Assembly: GCF_024138395.1 (NCBI RefSeq)
Contig: NZ_JAMYDU010000014.1
Coordinates: 62,001 to 126,000 of the forward strand
DNA from: Pseudomonas mandelii
GTDB lineage: Bacteria; Pseudomonadota; Gammaproteobacteria; Pseudomonadales; Pseudomonadaceae
Direction of reading: 5' to 3'
DNA: 64,000 nt
The number at the start of each line of letters is the position of its first letter. The stretch's first letter is position 1. The notes below the pieces were generated by a model. It was not told where the DNA came from. It ran no database searches and saw only the letters and a list, made by a program, of their open reading frames with translations. Shown piece after piece: positions 42,611 through 51,157 of this stretch. A program made the translations under genes and the position numbers.

Positions 42611-43519
42611 TCAGACGCGAGAAGCGAACAATGCCTGATGATCGCGGCACTGCTCCGCTGTCAGCATGAACACTCCATGCCCACCGCGCTCGAACTCCAG
42701 CCAGGCGAAGTCGACTTCCGGGTACAGCGCCTCGACGTGAACCTGGCTGTTACCCACCTCGACAATCAGCAAACCCTTCTCGGTCAGATGATCCGCCGCT
42801 TCGGCGAGCATGCGGCGCACCAGGTTCAAACCGTCGTCGCCACAGGCCAGGCCCAGCTCCGGTTCGTGTTGATACTCGTCCGGCATGTCGGCGAAATCTT
42901 CCGCATCGACGTAAGGCGGGTTCGACACGATCAGGTCGAAACGTTGACCCGGCAAGCCATCGAAACCATCGCCCTGAACAGTGAATACCCGCTCATCGAC
43001 ACCGTGGCGCTCGATGTTCTGGTTCGCCACTTCCAGCGCTTCGAACGACAGATCGGCCAGTACCACTTCGGCGTTCTGGAACTCGTAAGCACAGGCAATG
43101 CCGATGCAACCGGAACCGGTGCACAGGTCGAGAATGCGCGCAGGTTCTGAGCCGAGCCACGGTTCGAAACGCTTTTCGATCAGCTCGCCAATTGGCGAAC
43201 GCGGGATCAGCACGCGTTCGTCAACAATGAACGACATACCGCAGAACCAGGCTTCGCCCAGCAGGTAAGCGGTCGGAATGCGCTCTTCGATGCGGCGCTT
43301 GAGCAAGCGTTGCAGATTGACCAGTTCGTCGTCTTCCAGACGGCAGTCCAGATAGCTATCTGCGATTTCCCACGGCAAGTGCAGCGCACCCAACACCAGT
43401 TGACGAGCTTCGTCCCAGGCGTTGTCGGTCCCATGGCCGAAAAACAGATCCTCCCCATGGAAGCGGCTGACGGCCCAACGGATATGGTCACGCAGGGTAC
43501 GAAGTCGGGAAGTGATCAC
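42611..43519 (-). CDS. prmB: 50S ribosomal protein L3 N5-glutamine methyltransferase
   Basis: 302 residues from the GTG at 43517-43519 (GGAG upstream); the longer frame adds a non-conserved N-terminus. SAM-binding motif ILDLCTGSGCIGIACAYEF near residue 130 and catalytic VSNPPYVDAED (NPPY) near residue 200. HemK/PrmC-family enzyme that methylates Gln150 of L3 during ribosome assembly. Divergent from the isochorismatase-like gene. Confidence 0.95.
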   Translation of the reverse strand: MITSRLRTLRDHIRWAVSRFHGEDLFFGHGTDNAWDEARQLVLGALHLPWEIADSYLDCRLEDDELVNLQRLLKRRIEERIPTAYLLGEAWFCGMSFIVDERVLIPRSPIGELIEKRFEPWLGSEPARILDLCTGSGCIGIACAYEFQNAEVVLADLSFEALEVANQNIERHGVDERVFTVQGDGFDGLPGQRFDLIVSNPPYVDAEDFADMPDEYQHEPELGLACGDDGLNLVRRMLAEAADHLTEKGLLIVEVGNSQVHVEALYPEVDFAWLEFERGGHGVFMLTAEQCRDHQALFASRV

Positions 43520-43757
43520 GGGGCAAACTCCAGAAAAAACGACTGACGATTCTAACAGCCAAAAGACGCCACGACGACGCAGGAAAAACACCGGATCAGA
43601 TGTAGGACTCTTCTATTTTTTCAGCAGTCTATTGAACAGAACGAGTATCTTGACGAGGCTGCGACCCAACAACGGCGGTGCCTGCGATGGTAGCGATTCA
43701 CAGAAGCGCTCAGCCAGAGGACAATGTCGCAAAAGCCCCACCCGAAGGAGCCCCAGA

Positions 43758-44348
43758 ATGTCCGTTCCAAAAACGATGTTTCAACTCAGCGGCCGTGGTT
43801 ATGCAGCGGCCAACCTGGGTCATGCGACCCTTGTCATCATCGATGCCCAGAAAGAATACCTCAGCGGCCCCTTGGCACTGAGCGGCATGGATGCTGCCGT
43901 CGCGAACATCAAGCAACTGGTAGCCGCTGCCCGTGCAGCCGGTCGGCCGATCGTACACGTGCGCCACCTCGGCACCGTCGGAGGGCTGTTCGACCCGCAA
44001 GGCGAGCGCGGCGAGTTCATCCCGGGGCTCGAACCACAGGGCGACGAAACCATCATCGGCAAATTGCTGCCGAGTGCGTTTCATGGCACCGAACTGCTGG
44101 AACGCCTGCAGAATCTCGGCTCGCTGGACCTTATTGTCTGCGGCTTCATGAGCCATTCCAGCGTCAGCACTACCGTGCGCGCCGCAAAGAACCTGGGCTT
44201 TCGTTGCACATTGGTTGAAGACGCCTGCGCGACTCGCGACCTGCCTTACAAGGGTGGCGTCCTGAGCGCCGAGCACGTTCAGCATACCGAGATGGCGATC
44301 ATGGCGGACAATTTCGCCACCCTCGCCCAGACCCGCGAACTGATCTGA
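43758..44348 (+). CDS. Isochorismatase-fold hydrolase lacking the catalytic Cys
   Basis: 196 residues from the ATG at 43758 (AAGGAG upstream). Asp29 (IIDAQKEY) and Lys102 (IIGKLLPSAF) match the isochorismatase triad, but the usual Cys is Ser135 (GFMSHSSVSTT). Such a change is known in isochorismatases like PhzD, which use water with Asp/Lys rather than a Cys thioester. This suggests vinyl-ether hydrolysis rather than nicotinamidase-type amide hydrolysis. Substrate unknown. Confidence 0.85.
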   Translation: MSVPKTMFQLSGRGYAAANLGHATLVIIDAQKEYLSGPLALSGMDAAVANIKQLVAAARAAGRPIVHVRHLGTVGGLFDPQGERGEFIPGLEPQGDETIIGKLLPSAFHGTELLERLQNLGSLDLIVCGFMSHSSVSTTVRAAKNLGFRCTLVEDACATRDLPYKGGVLSAEHVQHTEMAIMADNFATLAQTRELI

Positions 44349-44480
44349 TCAACCCTTCGATGAGCGGTCCATGCCGCCGCTCATCCGCAAAAGCCTCTCA
44401 TTTGCTGTAATTGCCCTAGCCTCAGGAACATCCCGGTCAACTCCCGGTCGAAGGGCCGATACCCATTGAGGAAGGTCGGA

Positions 44481-44801
44481 ATGAAGTTATCCGATGGTTT
44501 TGATGCACGCCGCTTGCGGCCCAAAGGCCAAAGCAACTGGCGTTTTCGCTTCGGCGCAGCATTCGCTGCCTTGCTGGCGACGTGCGGTGTGTTGCTGGCG
44601 ATGGCCGGCGCGGCCAGCCTGCTGGGCCGGCCACCGGCGCTGGGCGAGTTGAATGCCAGCCCGCTGGGCTCGGCGATCATTCTGGCCGTGGGCCTGTTCG
44701 TGCTGTACATCGGCGTGTGGCTATGGCGCCGCTGCCGTCGCCGCTCGCGCCAGTCGCGGGAGCTGAACATGGCACCGCACCTGATGAAAAAACACGACTA
44801 A
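44481..44801 (+). CDS. Small two-TM membrane protein
   Basis: 106 residues from the ATG at 44481 with GAGGAAGG upstream. Two hydrophobic helices (FGAAFAALLATCGVLLAMAGAASLL; GSAIILAVGLFVLYIGVWLW) followed by an arginine-rich loop (RRCRRRSRQSR). Inner-membrane hypothetical protein with an N-in, C-in topology predicted. Function unknown; conserved neighbour of the Smr gene. Confidence 0.75.
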   Translation: MKLSDGFDARRLRPKGQSNWRFRFGAAFAALLATCGVLLAMAGAASLLGRPPALGELNASPLGSAIILAVGLFVLYIGVWLWRRCRRRSRQSRELNMAPHLMKKHD

Positions 44802-44876
44802 GCCCAACACCGGACGTTTTGTCGCGCCCGATTCGTTCCGACTTGGGTAAACTGGCCGCCCTTCGCGGAGGCTGAC

Positions 44877-45434
44877 ATGCAAGACGACGATTTTTCCCTG
44901 TTCAAAAGCGCGATTCAAGGCGTCAAGCCGATCAAGCATGATCGCGCCGAAACCGGTAAACCCAAGGCCGACCGCGCGCACATCGCCAAGCTGCGCCAGG
45001 CCGCCACTGTGCGCACCGATGCCACCACCGTTGACGGGCTGTCCGATCAGTTCGTCATTGATGTCGGCCCCGAAGATGAGCTGATGTGGGCCCGCGACGG
45101 CGTTCAGGAAAGCCAGATGCGCAAGCTCAAGATCGGACAGATTCCGTTCGAAGGCAGCCTCGACCTGCATGGCATGAACGTGGAAAAGGCCCGTGAGACC
45201 TTATGGGCCTTTCTGGCCGAAGCGACAAAATTCGAAATCCGCTGCGTACGTGTCACCCACGGCAAAGCGGTGCGCCTGGACGGCAAGCGACCGATGATCA
45301 AGAGCCACGTCAACACGTGGCTACGGCAGCATTCACAGGTGCTCGGCTTCACCTCGTGCCAACCGAAACACGGCGGCGCCGGAGCGGTTTATGTGATGCT
45401 CAAACGCACCATGATGGAAGGTCGCGACGAGTGA
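44877..45434 (+). CDS. Smr-domain protein (MutS2-like small endonuclease)
   Basis: 185 residues. The N-terminal third is basic and unstructured (residues 1-85). The C-terminal Smr domain has the two hallmark motifs: LDLHGMNVEKARETL (about 97-111) and THGKAVR (about 124-130), with GGAGAVYVML at the end. Smr domains nick DNA or RNA; E. coli SmrB cleaves mRNA at collided ribosomes. Which role applies here is unknown. GGAGG precedes the ATG. Confidence 0.9.
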   Translation: MQDDDFSLFKSAIQGVKPIKHDRAETGKPKADRAHIAKLRQAATVRTDATTVDGLSDQFVIDVGPEDELMWARDGVQESQMRKLKIGQIPFEGSLDLHGMNVEKARETLWAFLAEATKFEIRCVRVTHGKAVRLDGKRPMIKSHVNTWLRQHSQVLGFTSCQPKHGGAGAVYVMLKRTMMEGRDE

Positions 45435-45511
45435 TGCCGTCGCTTCACGCTTGCAGCGCCGTGTCCGTCACCGTACCCTTGCCCTTTGCGTAAAATCCCA
45501 CAGGTAGTTTC

Positions 45512-46057
45512 ATGTCCCTGGAACAGAATTACACCGAGATTCTCGGCCAATTAGGCGAGGACGCCTCCCGCGAGGGCCTGCTCGACACGCCAAAACGTGC
45601 CGCCAAAGCCATGCAGTACCTCTGCCGCGGTTATGAACAGACACTGGAAGAGGTCACCAACGGTGCCTTGTTCAGCTCCGATAACAGCGAGATGGTGCTG
45701 GTCAAGGACATCGAGCTCTACTCGTTGTGCGAGCACCACATGCTGCCGTTCATCGGCAAGGCTCATGTTGCCTACATTCCGAACGGCAAGGTTCTGGGGC
45801 TGTCGAAAGTCGCGCGGATCGTCGATATGTACGCCCGCCGCCTGCAGATCCAGGAAAACCTCAGCCGCCAGATCGCCGATGCGGTCCAGCAAGTCACCGG
45901 CGCCATCGGCGTTGCGGTGGTGATCGAGGCCAAGCACATGTGCATGATGATGCGCGGTGTGGAGAAACAGAATTCGACGATGATCACCTCGGTGATGCTC
46001 GGCGAGTTCCGCGAAAACGCGGCCACCCGCAGCGAGTTTCTCAGCCTGATCAAGTAA
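45512..46057 (+). CDS. folE: GTP cyclohydrolase I
   Basis: 181 residues. It converts GTP to dihydroneopterin triphosphate, the first step of folate and tetrahydrobiopterin synthesis. Zinc ligands Cys73, His76 (SLCEHHMLPF) and Cys144 (KHMCMMMRG) are all present. The signature VAYIPNGKVLGLSKVARIVD and HMCMMMRGVEKQNS match the FolE family. Ends in a strong terminator. Pseudomonads often have a second folE copy elsewhere. Confidence 0.95.
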   Translation: MSLEQNYTEILGQLGEDASREGLLDTPKRAAKAMQYLCRGYEQTLEEVTNGALFSSDNSEMVLVKDIELYSLCEHHMLPFIGKAHVAYIPNGKVLGLSKVARIVDMYARRLQIQENLSRQIADAVQQVTGAIGVAVVIEAKHMCMMMRGVEKQNSTMITSVMLGEFRENAATRSEFLSLIK

Positions 46058-46071
46058 TTCGCAGCACAAAG

Positions 46072-46100
46072 AAAACCGGCACTGATCGCCGGTTTTTTTT
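46072..46100 (+). terminator. Terminator of folE
   Basis: AAAACCGGC (46072-46080) pairs with GCCGGTTTT (46088-46096), followed by T4. Confidence 0.92.
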
Positions 46101-46161
46101 CGCCTGCGAAAAATCAGGTAAGCTGCGCGCCTTTCTACATTCGCTCCGTGAGGCTTATCCC

Positions 46162-46533
46162 GTGTTCGTTAAAGCGCTTCGTATCGGCCTCGGCCAACTG
46201 ATCATCTTCATCGACTTCATCACTCGTCCAGGCAAGAAGCAGCGCCCCGCCGCCGCTCAGGCGCAGGTCGAAACCGCTGCCAAGGGCATGACCCTGTATC
46301 AGTTCCACGCCTGCCCGTTCTGCGTGAAAACCCGCCGCACCCTGCGCCGCCTGAACGTTCCGGTGGCATTGCGCGATGCGAAGAACAACGAACAGGATCG
46401 CCAGGCCCTGCTTGAGCAAGGTGGCAAGATCAAAGTGCCGTGCCTACGCATCGAAGAGAATGGCCAGACCACCTGGATGTATGAATCCAAGGCGATCATT
46501 GATTATCTGGATAAGCGGTTTGCTGCTGCCTGA
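46162..46533 (+). CDS. Membrane-associated glutaredoxin-like protein
   Basis: 123 residues from the GTG at 46162 (GAGG upstream). An N-terminal hydrophobic segment (IGLGQLIIFIDFIT) anchors or associates the protein with the membrane. Then a glutaredoxin fold with C51-PF-C54 (FHACPFCVKT) and KVPCLRIEENG (cis-Pro position), ending in YESKAIIDYLDKRF, which is GST/glutaredoxin-like. Predicted thiol-disulfide exchange near the inner membrane. Confidence 0.85.
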   Translation: MFVKALRIGLGQLIIFIDFITRPGKKQRPAAAQAQVETAAKGMTLYQFHACPFCVKTRRTLRRLNVPVALRDAKNNEQDRQALLEQGGKIKVPCLRIEENGQTTWMYESKAIIDYLDKRFAAA

Positions 46534-46559
46534 AGTTTTGTGGTGCTGCTGATGGCCTA

Positions 46560-46642
46560 TTCGCGGGCAAGCCTCGCTCCTACAGGGGCGGTGTGTGCGA
46601 ATGGTCACCTTGCCCCTGTAGGAGCGAGGCTTGCCCGCGAAG
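46560..46642. repeat. REP inverted pair after the glutaredoxin gene
   Basis: Arms of the CGCGGGCAAGCCTCGCTCCTAC type with extended spacer pairing (AGGGGC/GCCCCT). Confidence 0.9.
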
Positions 46643-46673
46643 ACGTTGGCACAAGCGCTGCAAATCCAGACAA

Positions 46674-46703
46674 AAATAAACCGGCCAATTGGTCGGTTTA
46701 TTT
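46674..46703. terminator. Hairpin AAATAAACCGGCC/GGTCGGTTTATTT
   Basis: Thirteen-pair stem (46674-46686 with 46691-46703, one G-U) and AATT loop, AT-rich outer end in both directions. It may terminate the glutaredoxin transcript; a bidirectional terminator is possible. Confidence 0.5.
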
Positions 46704-46745
46704 GTTTACGCCCTCTCCTCAGGCCGCTTCTGCCGCCTGTGCCTG

Positions 46746-46856
46746 ATGCAGGTGAAATTACTCGAGCGGGTGTTTGCCGAGGCCGGGGAGACGGCGGTGA
46801 ATGGATGGCTGGCGGTGAATCTGGCTTTGGGGAAAAGTCAGGTGGCAGCTGACTGA
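46746..46856 (+). pseudogene. Possible remnant of a small gene
   Basis: A 36-codon frame (MQVKLLERVFAEAGETAV and on to GKSQVAAD) has Pseudomonas-like codon use and protein-like composition. It lies between two REP pairs, has no ribosome site, and upstream in-frame sequence runs straight from the hairpin at 46674. It looks like the tail of a lost gene. I do not recognise the parent. Confidence 0.25.
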
Positions 46857-46897
46857 ATGCTCTACCCGCGACCTGTGTATAGACTGATCTAAAGCTA

Positions 46898-46963
46898 TCG
46901 CGGGCAAGCCACGCTCCCACAAGGGAATGCGCTCACCTGTAGGAGCGAGGCTTGCCCGCGAAG
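46898..46963. repeat. REP pair of two different subtypes
   Basis: Left arm is the ACGCTCCCACA subtype and right arm the TGTAGGAGCGAGG subtype, so the pairing is imperfect. A short 20-nt spacer. Confidence 0.85.
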
Positions 46964-47034
46964 GCGTCCTTCCTGGCGATATATCCCTATTGCCAATCTT
47001 TTCGTCTACAAAATCCAAAACATTATTTGCTTTA

Positions 47035-47046
47035 TTTGTATACAAA
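47035..47046. promoter_or_regulatory. TTTGTATACAAA palindrome upstream of the purine permease
   Basis: Perfect 12-bp palindrome 128 bp before the permease GTG, set in an AT-rich promoter region. Same TTGTAYACAA form as the sites at 49926-49937 and 50122-50131 in the urate cluster. Confidence 0.6.
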
Positions 47047-47174
47047 AGCATAATTCGCTTCGTGCGAGTTCCTGACCAAAAGGTCAACAAATTCGCAAGT
47101 GCCTCAAAGGGTCGCTGCCACCCTCATGGGTCCGGCCCTGGAAATAACAATAAAACTCTTGAGGAGTACTCGCT

Positions 47175-48524
47175 GTGGAAAGCCGCAAATCCGAAGCCCC
47201 GACGCTGGAACTCTCGCCGCCAACACGCAATGGCTGGCTGGAGCGCATCTTCAAACTCAGCTTGCACGGCACCACGGTGAAGACCGAGCTGATCGCCGGT
47301 CTGACAACCTTCATCACCATGGCCTATATCATCTTCGTCAACCCGAACATCATGGCCGATGCCGGCATCAATCACGGTGCGGCGTTCGTCGCCACTTGCA
47401 TCGCCGCCGCGCTGGGTTGCCTGTTGATGGGGCTGTACGCCAACTGGCCGGTCGGCCTGGCGCCGGGCATGGGCCTGAACGCGTTCTTCACCTACACCGT
47501 GGTCGGCACCATGGGCTACAACTGGGAAACCGCCCTCGGTGCGGTGTTTGTTTCCGGTGTGTTGTTCATGTTCCTGACCTTTTCCCGGATTCGCGAATGG
47601 CTGCTCAATAGCATTCCAGTGAGTTTGCGCTTTGCCATGGGCGCCGGTGTGGGCCTGTTCCTCGGCCTGATCGGGCTGAAAACCGCGGGCATCGTCGTGG
47701 ATAGCCCGGCCACCTTGATCAAACTCGGCTCCCTGCGCGAGCCAGGCCCGTTGCTGGCGGCCATTTGCTTCCTGATGATTGCGGTGCTCAGCTACCACAA
47801 AGTGTTCGGTGCGATTCTCATCAGCATCATCACCGTGACCCTGGCCGGTTGGGGCCTGGGCCTGGTGCACTACGGGGGCATCATGTCTGCCCCGCCGAGC
47901 CTGGCTCCGACCTGGATGGCCATGGACGTCGCCGGCGTATTCAATGTCAGCATGATCAGCGTGGTATTGGCCTTCCTCTTTGTGCACATGTTTGACACCG
48001 CTGGCACCTTGATGGGCGTTGCCCAGCGCGCCGGTCTGGTGAATGCCGACGGCAAGATCGAAAACCTTTCCCGCGCCCTCAAAGCTGACAGTGCTTCCAG
48101 CGTGTTCGGCGCGGTGGTCGGTGTTCCGCCAGTCACCAGCTACGTGGAAAGTGCCGCGGGTGTAGCAGCGGGTGGTCGGACTGGTCTTACCGCTGTCACC
48201 GTAGGTGTGCTATTTATTGCCGCGATGTTTTTCGCACCGCTGGCTGGCATGATTCCCGCTTATGCAACCGCCGGTGCGCTGATTTATGTGGCGATGCTGA
48301 TGATGGGCGGCATGGCGCACATCGAATGGGACGAAGCGACCGACAGCATTCCGGCGATCGTTACCGCGATCATGATGCCGCTGACCTTCTCGGTCGCTGA
48401 CGGTATCGCGCTGGGCTTCATCACTTACGTGACGCTGAAGGCCGGCACCGGCAAGTACAAGGAAATTTCCGTCAGCCTGTGGGTGCTCTGCGCGATCTTC
48501 ATCGCCAAGTTCATTTTCTTGTAA
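47175..48524 (+). CDS. NCS2-type purine (guanine/hypoxanthine) permease, AzgA-like
   Basis: 449 residues from the GTG at 47175 (GAGGAG upstream). About 12-14 membrane segments with AzgA-branch signatures: GLTTFITMAYIIFVNP near residue 42, GLAPGMGLNAFF near 95, FLFVHMFDTAGTLMGVA near 268 and PPVTSYVESAAGVAAGGRTGLT near 318. Proton-driven purine uptake; the exact base is not fixed by sequence. The palindrome upstream ties it to the urate genes. Confidence 0.92.
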   Translation: MESRKSEAPTLELSPPTRNGWLERIFKLSLHGTTVKTELIAGLTTFITMAYIIFVNPNIMADAGINHGAAFVATCIAAALGCLLMGLYANWPVGLAPGMGLNAFFTYTVVGTMGYNWETALGAVFVSGVLFMFLTFSRIREWLLNSIPVSLRFAMGAGVGLFLGLIGLKTAGIVVDSPATLIKLGSLREPGPLLAAICFLMIAVLSYHKVFGAILISIITVTLAGWGLGLVHYGGIMSAPPSLAPTWMAMDVAGVFNVSMISVVLAFLFVHMFDTAGTLMGVAQRAGLVNADGKIENLSRALKADSASSVFGAVVGVPPVTSYVESAAGVAAGGRTGLTAVTVGVLFIAAMFFAPLAGMIPAYATAGALIYVAMLMMGGMAHIEWDEATDSIPAIVTAIMMPLTFSVADGIALGFITYVTLKAGTGKYKEISVSLWVLCAIFIAKFIFL

Positions 48525-48558
48525 ACCGTTTACGATTCAAAAGCAGTGTTTCAAAACA

Positions 48559-48584
48559 GCCTCACCCCCTCGGGTGGGGCTTTT
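48559..48584 (+). terminator. Terminator of the purine permease
   Basis: GCCTCACCC (48559-48567) pairs with GGGTGGGGC (48572-48580), then TTTT. Confidence 0.85.
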
Positions 48585-48603
48585 GCACATAGGGAGGAAA
48601 GTG

Positions 48604-49230
48604 ATGAGTCTGGAAACCTGGCTGCTGTTCAGCGGCGCTGCGCTGGTGGTGATCCTGATCCCGGGGCCCCTGTCGTTGCTGATGATCAGCAACAGTCTGA
48701 ATTACGGTTTGCGCCGTTCTTACCCGGCGTTTCTGGGGGGCGTGATTGCGTCGATCTGCCTGCTCAGTGCTTCGGCGCTTGGCTTGGGCGCATTGTTGCT
48801 GGCGTCGGAACAGCTGTTCAGCGCGCTGAAAATCGTCGGTGCGTTGTACCTGTTTTATCTCGCTTGGCAAAGCTGGCAGCAATCGCGTCAGCCCTCCCAC
48901 GGCGCTGAAGTGCCCCAGGCTGCACCTGTGCCGCGCTTTCGCGCACTGTTCGGGCGCGCGTTCATGCTCGGCGCGAGTAATCCGAAAGACATTTTGTTCT
49001 TCGCCGCTTTCCTGCCGCAGTTTTTGAGCACCGAACAGCCGTTCCTGCCGCAGTTGCTGGTGATGATTGTGACCTGGACCGTGCTGGATCTGCTGTGCAA
49101 ATTGGCTTATGGGCTGGGGGCTCACGGCGCGGCGGGGTATTTGCGCAGCGGCAAGGGGCAGAGCTGGTTTAACCGGGTGAGTGCGGGGTTGTTCAGTGGC
49201 GCGGGTGCGGCGTCGTTGTTGAGCCGCTAA
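48604..49230 (+). CDS. LysE-family translocator
   Basis: 208 residues from the ATG at 48604 (GGGAGGAAAG upstream). Five to six membrane helices with the LysE/RhtB opening PGPLSLLMISNSLNYGLRRSYPAFLGG (residues about 19-45) and the GASNPKDILFFAAFLPQF motif near 120. Exports amino acids or derivatives. Substrate unknown; no regulator next to it. Confidence 0.9.
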   Translation: MSLETWLLFSGAALVVILIPGPLSLLMISNSLNYGLRRSYPAFLGGVIASICLLSASALGLGALLLASEQLFSALKIVGALYLFYLAWQSWQQSRQPSHGAEVPQAAPVPRFRALFGRAFMLGASNPKDILFFAAFLPQFLSTEQPFLPQLLVMIVTWTVLDLLCKLAYGLGAHGAAGYLRSGKGQSWFNRVSAGLFSGAGAASLLSR

Positions 49231-49234
49231 GAGC

Positions 49235-49324
49235 TTCGCGGGCAAGCCTCGCTCCTACAAGGTTTGCGTCGTTCTCCGGCCATAGGAACGAGTAATTCCT
49301 GTAGGAGCGAGGCTTCCCCGCGAA
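49235..49324. repeat. REP inverted pair with a mutated arm
   Basis: The right arm reads GAGGCTTCCCCGCGAAG rather than GAGGCTTGCCCGCGAAG, a one-base deviation. Convergent to uraH. Confidence 0.85.
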
Positions 49325-49363
49325 GGGTCCCTCCCAGCTCCACATTCCTCAGGGCAAAAAAAA

Positions 49364-49382
49364 GCCCGCAGTGTGAGCGGGC
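49364..49382 (-). terminator. Terminator of uraH
   Basis: GCCCGC (49364-49369) with GCGGGC (49377-49382). On the reverse strand the stem is followed by TTTTTTTT. Confidence 0.85.
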
Positions 49383-49441
49383 GAAAGACCAAAGAAGCTA
49401 TATGCGCAGTCGCTTCTCGGAGGAGGCAGCTGCTTGGGGGA

Positions 49442-49795
49442 TCAACTGCCTCGATACGTGGAATAGCTGTACGGCGAAATCAACAACGGCACATGGTAGT
49501 GATCCTGTTCCGCAGAAATGCCGAAACGCAGCACCACCACATCCAGGAATGCAGGCTCAGGCAGCTGAACCCCACGGGCACGGTAGTAATCACCCGCATG
49601 AAACTGAAGCTGATAGACCCCGGACCGGTAGTCATTGCCTTGCAGCAGCGGCGCATCGACACGGCCATCGCTGTTGGTAATCGCAGTGGAGACCAATTCC
49701 AGTTGCGAACCTTCAACGCGGTACAACTCGACCTTGATCGAACTGCCCGGGCAACCGTGTGCAGCGTCCAAAACGTGTGTAGTCAAACGTCCCAT
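49442..49795 (-). CDS. uraH: 5-hydroxyisourate hydrolase
   Basis: 117 residues. Transthyretin-like fold ending in the diagnostic YRGS. Active-site His7 (TTHVLD) and the HVPLLISPYSYSTYRGS tail are typical of HIU hydrolases. Hydrolyses 5-hydroxyisourate from PuuD to OHCU for UraD. Divergent from puuE across 435 bp that hold two GntR-type sites. Confidence 0.95.
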   Translation of the reverse strand: MGRLTTHVLDAAHGCPGSSIKVELYRVEGSQLELVSTAITNSDGRVDAPLLQGNDYRSGVYQLQFHAGDYYRARGVQLPEPAFLDVVVLRFGISAEQDHYHVPLLISPYSYSTYRGS

Positions 49796-49925
49796 TGATT
49801 CTGCGCGCCTGCCTGCGTGGAGCAGTCAGGCCTCGCGCCTCCCGAAGTCAGTTGAAAAGGAGACCGCACCGTTTCGGAGCACGAAAAGCTGCGGCGAGCG
49901 ACTGATTAAGACATTTTTCATAAAA

Positions 49926-49937
49926 ATTGTACACAAT
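49926..49937. promoter_or_regulatory. ATTGTACACAAT site upstream of uraH
   Basis: Near-palindrome (10 of 12) 131 bp upstream of the uraH start. Shares the TTGTA-ACAA half-sites with 47035-47046 and 50122-50131. Confidence 0.55.
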
Positions 49938-50121
49938 AAAAACGACATTTTTACCGCTATCACCGCCATCCCGTGTTTGGCAATGAATCCTGAGCCAAAC
50001 CATAAGATCAGAGGACCTTCTATCCATTAGCTGACCAGTCAGGCAGGTTTCTTGCAATACTCCTCAAAGTGGACAGTCAGTGAAAAATGCAAAAAATCAG
50101 GCTTACAAAGTGGATATAAAG

Positions 50122-50131
50122 TTGTATACAA
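50122..50131. promoter_or_regulatory. TTGTATACAA palindrome upstream of puuE
   Basis: Perfect 10-bp palindrome 100 bp before the puuE start. Third member of the TTGTAYACAA set at purine genes. Confidence 0.55.
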
Positions 50132-50230
50132 TCAGTCCATCGCTGTGATGCAAGCCTGCCCTCTCATCGCCAGGCCGTCACACACACCCGGACTTTGAAT
50201 AAGTCGACACGAACAAGAAGGAAGACTGCA

Positions 50231-51157
50231 GTGAGCGCTGACTATCCACGCGACCTGATCGGTTACGGCAGTAACCCTCCTCACCCACACTGGCCGGGCA
50301 ATGCCCGCATCGCGCTGTCCTTCGTGCTCAATTACGAGGAAGGTGGCGAGCGCAATATCTTGCACGGCGATAAAGAGTCCGAAGCTTTCCTCTCGGAGAT
50401 GGTCTCGGCGCAGCCGCTGCAAGGCGAGCGCAACATGAGCATGGAATCCCTTTACGAGTATGGCAGCCGTGCCGGCGTGTGGCGGATTCTGAAACTGTTC
50501 AAGGAATTCGACATTCCGCTGACCATCTTCGCCGTAGCCATGGCCGCCCAGCGCCACCCGGACGTGATCCGCGCCATGGTCGATGCAGGCCATGAAATCT
50601 GCAGTCACGGCTATCGCTGGATCGACTACCAGTACATGGACGAAGCGCAGGAACGCGAGCACATGCTCGAAGCGATCCGCATCCTCACTGAAATCACTGG
50701 CGAGCGCCCACTGGGCTGGTACACCGGCCGCACCGGCCCGAACACCCGTCGGCTGGTGATGGAAGAAGGCGGTTTCCTTTACGACTGCGACACCTACGAC
50801 GACGACCTGCCCTACTGGGAACCGAACAATCCGACCGGCAAGCCGCATCTGGTGATCCCGTACACCCTGGACACCAATGACATGCGCTTCACCCAGGTCC
50901 AGGGCTTCAACAAGGGTGACGATTTCTTTGAATACCTGAAAGACGCGTTCGATGTGTTGTATGCCGAAGGCGCCGAAGCACCGAAGATGTTGTCGATCGG
51001 CCTGCACTGCCGCCTGATCGGCCGTCCGGCGCGTCTGGCCTCGCTCAAACGCTTTCTCGAATACGCTAAAAGTCATGAACAGGTGTGGTTCAGCCGTCGC
51101 GTCGACATCGCTCGCCACTGGCACGAAACCCACCCGTATCAAGGGGCCGCGAAATGA
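50231..51157 (+). CDS. puuE: Allantoinase (PuuE, polysaccharide-deacetylase type)
   Basis: 308 residues from the GTG at 50231 (AAGAAGGAAGA upstream). Belongs to the NodB/deacetylase-fold allantoinases, not the amidohydrolase AllB: LSFVLNYEEGGERN (residues 28-41), HEICSHGYRWIDYQYM near 114. Hydrolyses allantoin to allantoate. Its stop overlaps uraD by ATGA, first gene of the forward urate operon. Confidence 0.95.
   Translation: MSADYPRDLIGYGSNPPHPHWPGNARIALSFVLNYEEGGERNILHGDKESEAFLSEMVSAQPLQGERNMSMESLYEYGSRAGVWRILKLFKEFDIPLTIFAVAMAAQRHPDVIRAMVDAGHEICSHGYRWIDYQYMDEAQEREHMLEAIRILTEITGERPLGWYTGRTGPNTRRLVMEEGGFLYDCDTYDDDLPYWEPNNPTGKPHLVIPYTLDTNDMRFTQVQGFNKGDDFFEYLKDAFDVLYAEGAEAPKMLSIGLHCRLIGRPARLASLKRFLEYAKSHEQVWFSRRVDIARHWHETHPYQGAAK

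Larger units (their letters stand above)
49796..50230. other. Divergent uraH-puuE control region
   Basis: 435 nt, AT-rich in the centre, no gene. Contains palindrome-like GntR sites at 49926-49937 and 50122-50131. No regulator gene is adjacent, unlike some pseudomonads. Confidence 0.6.
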
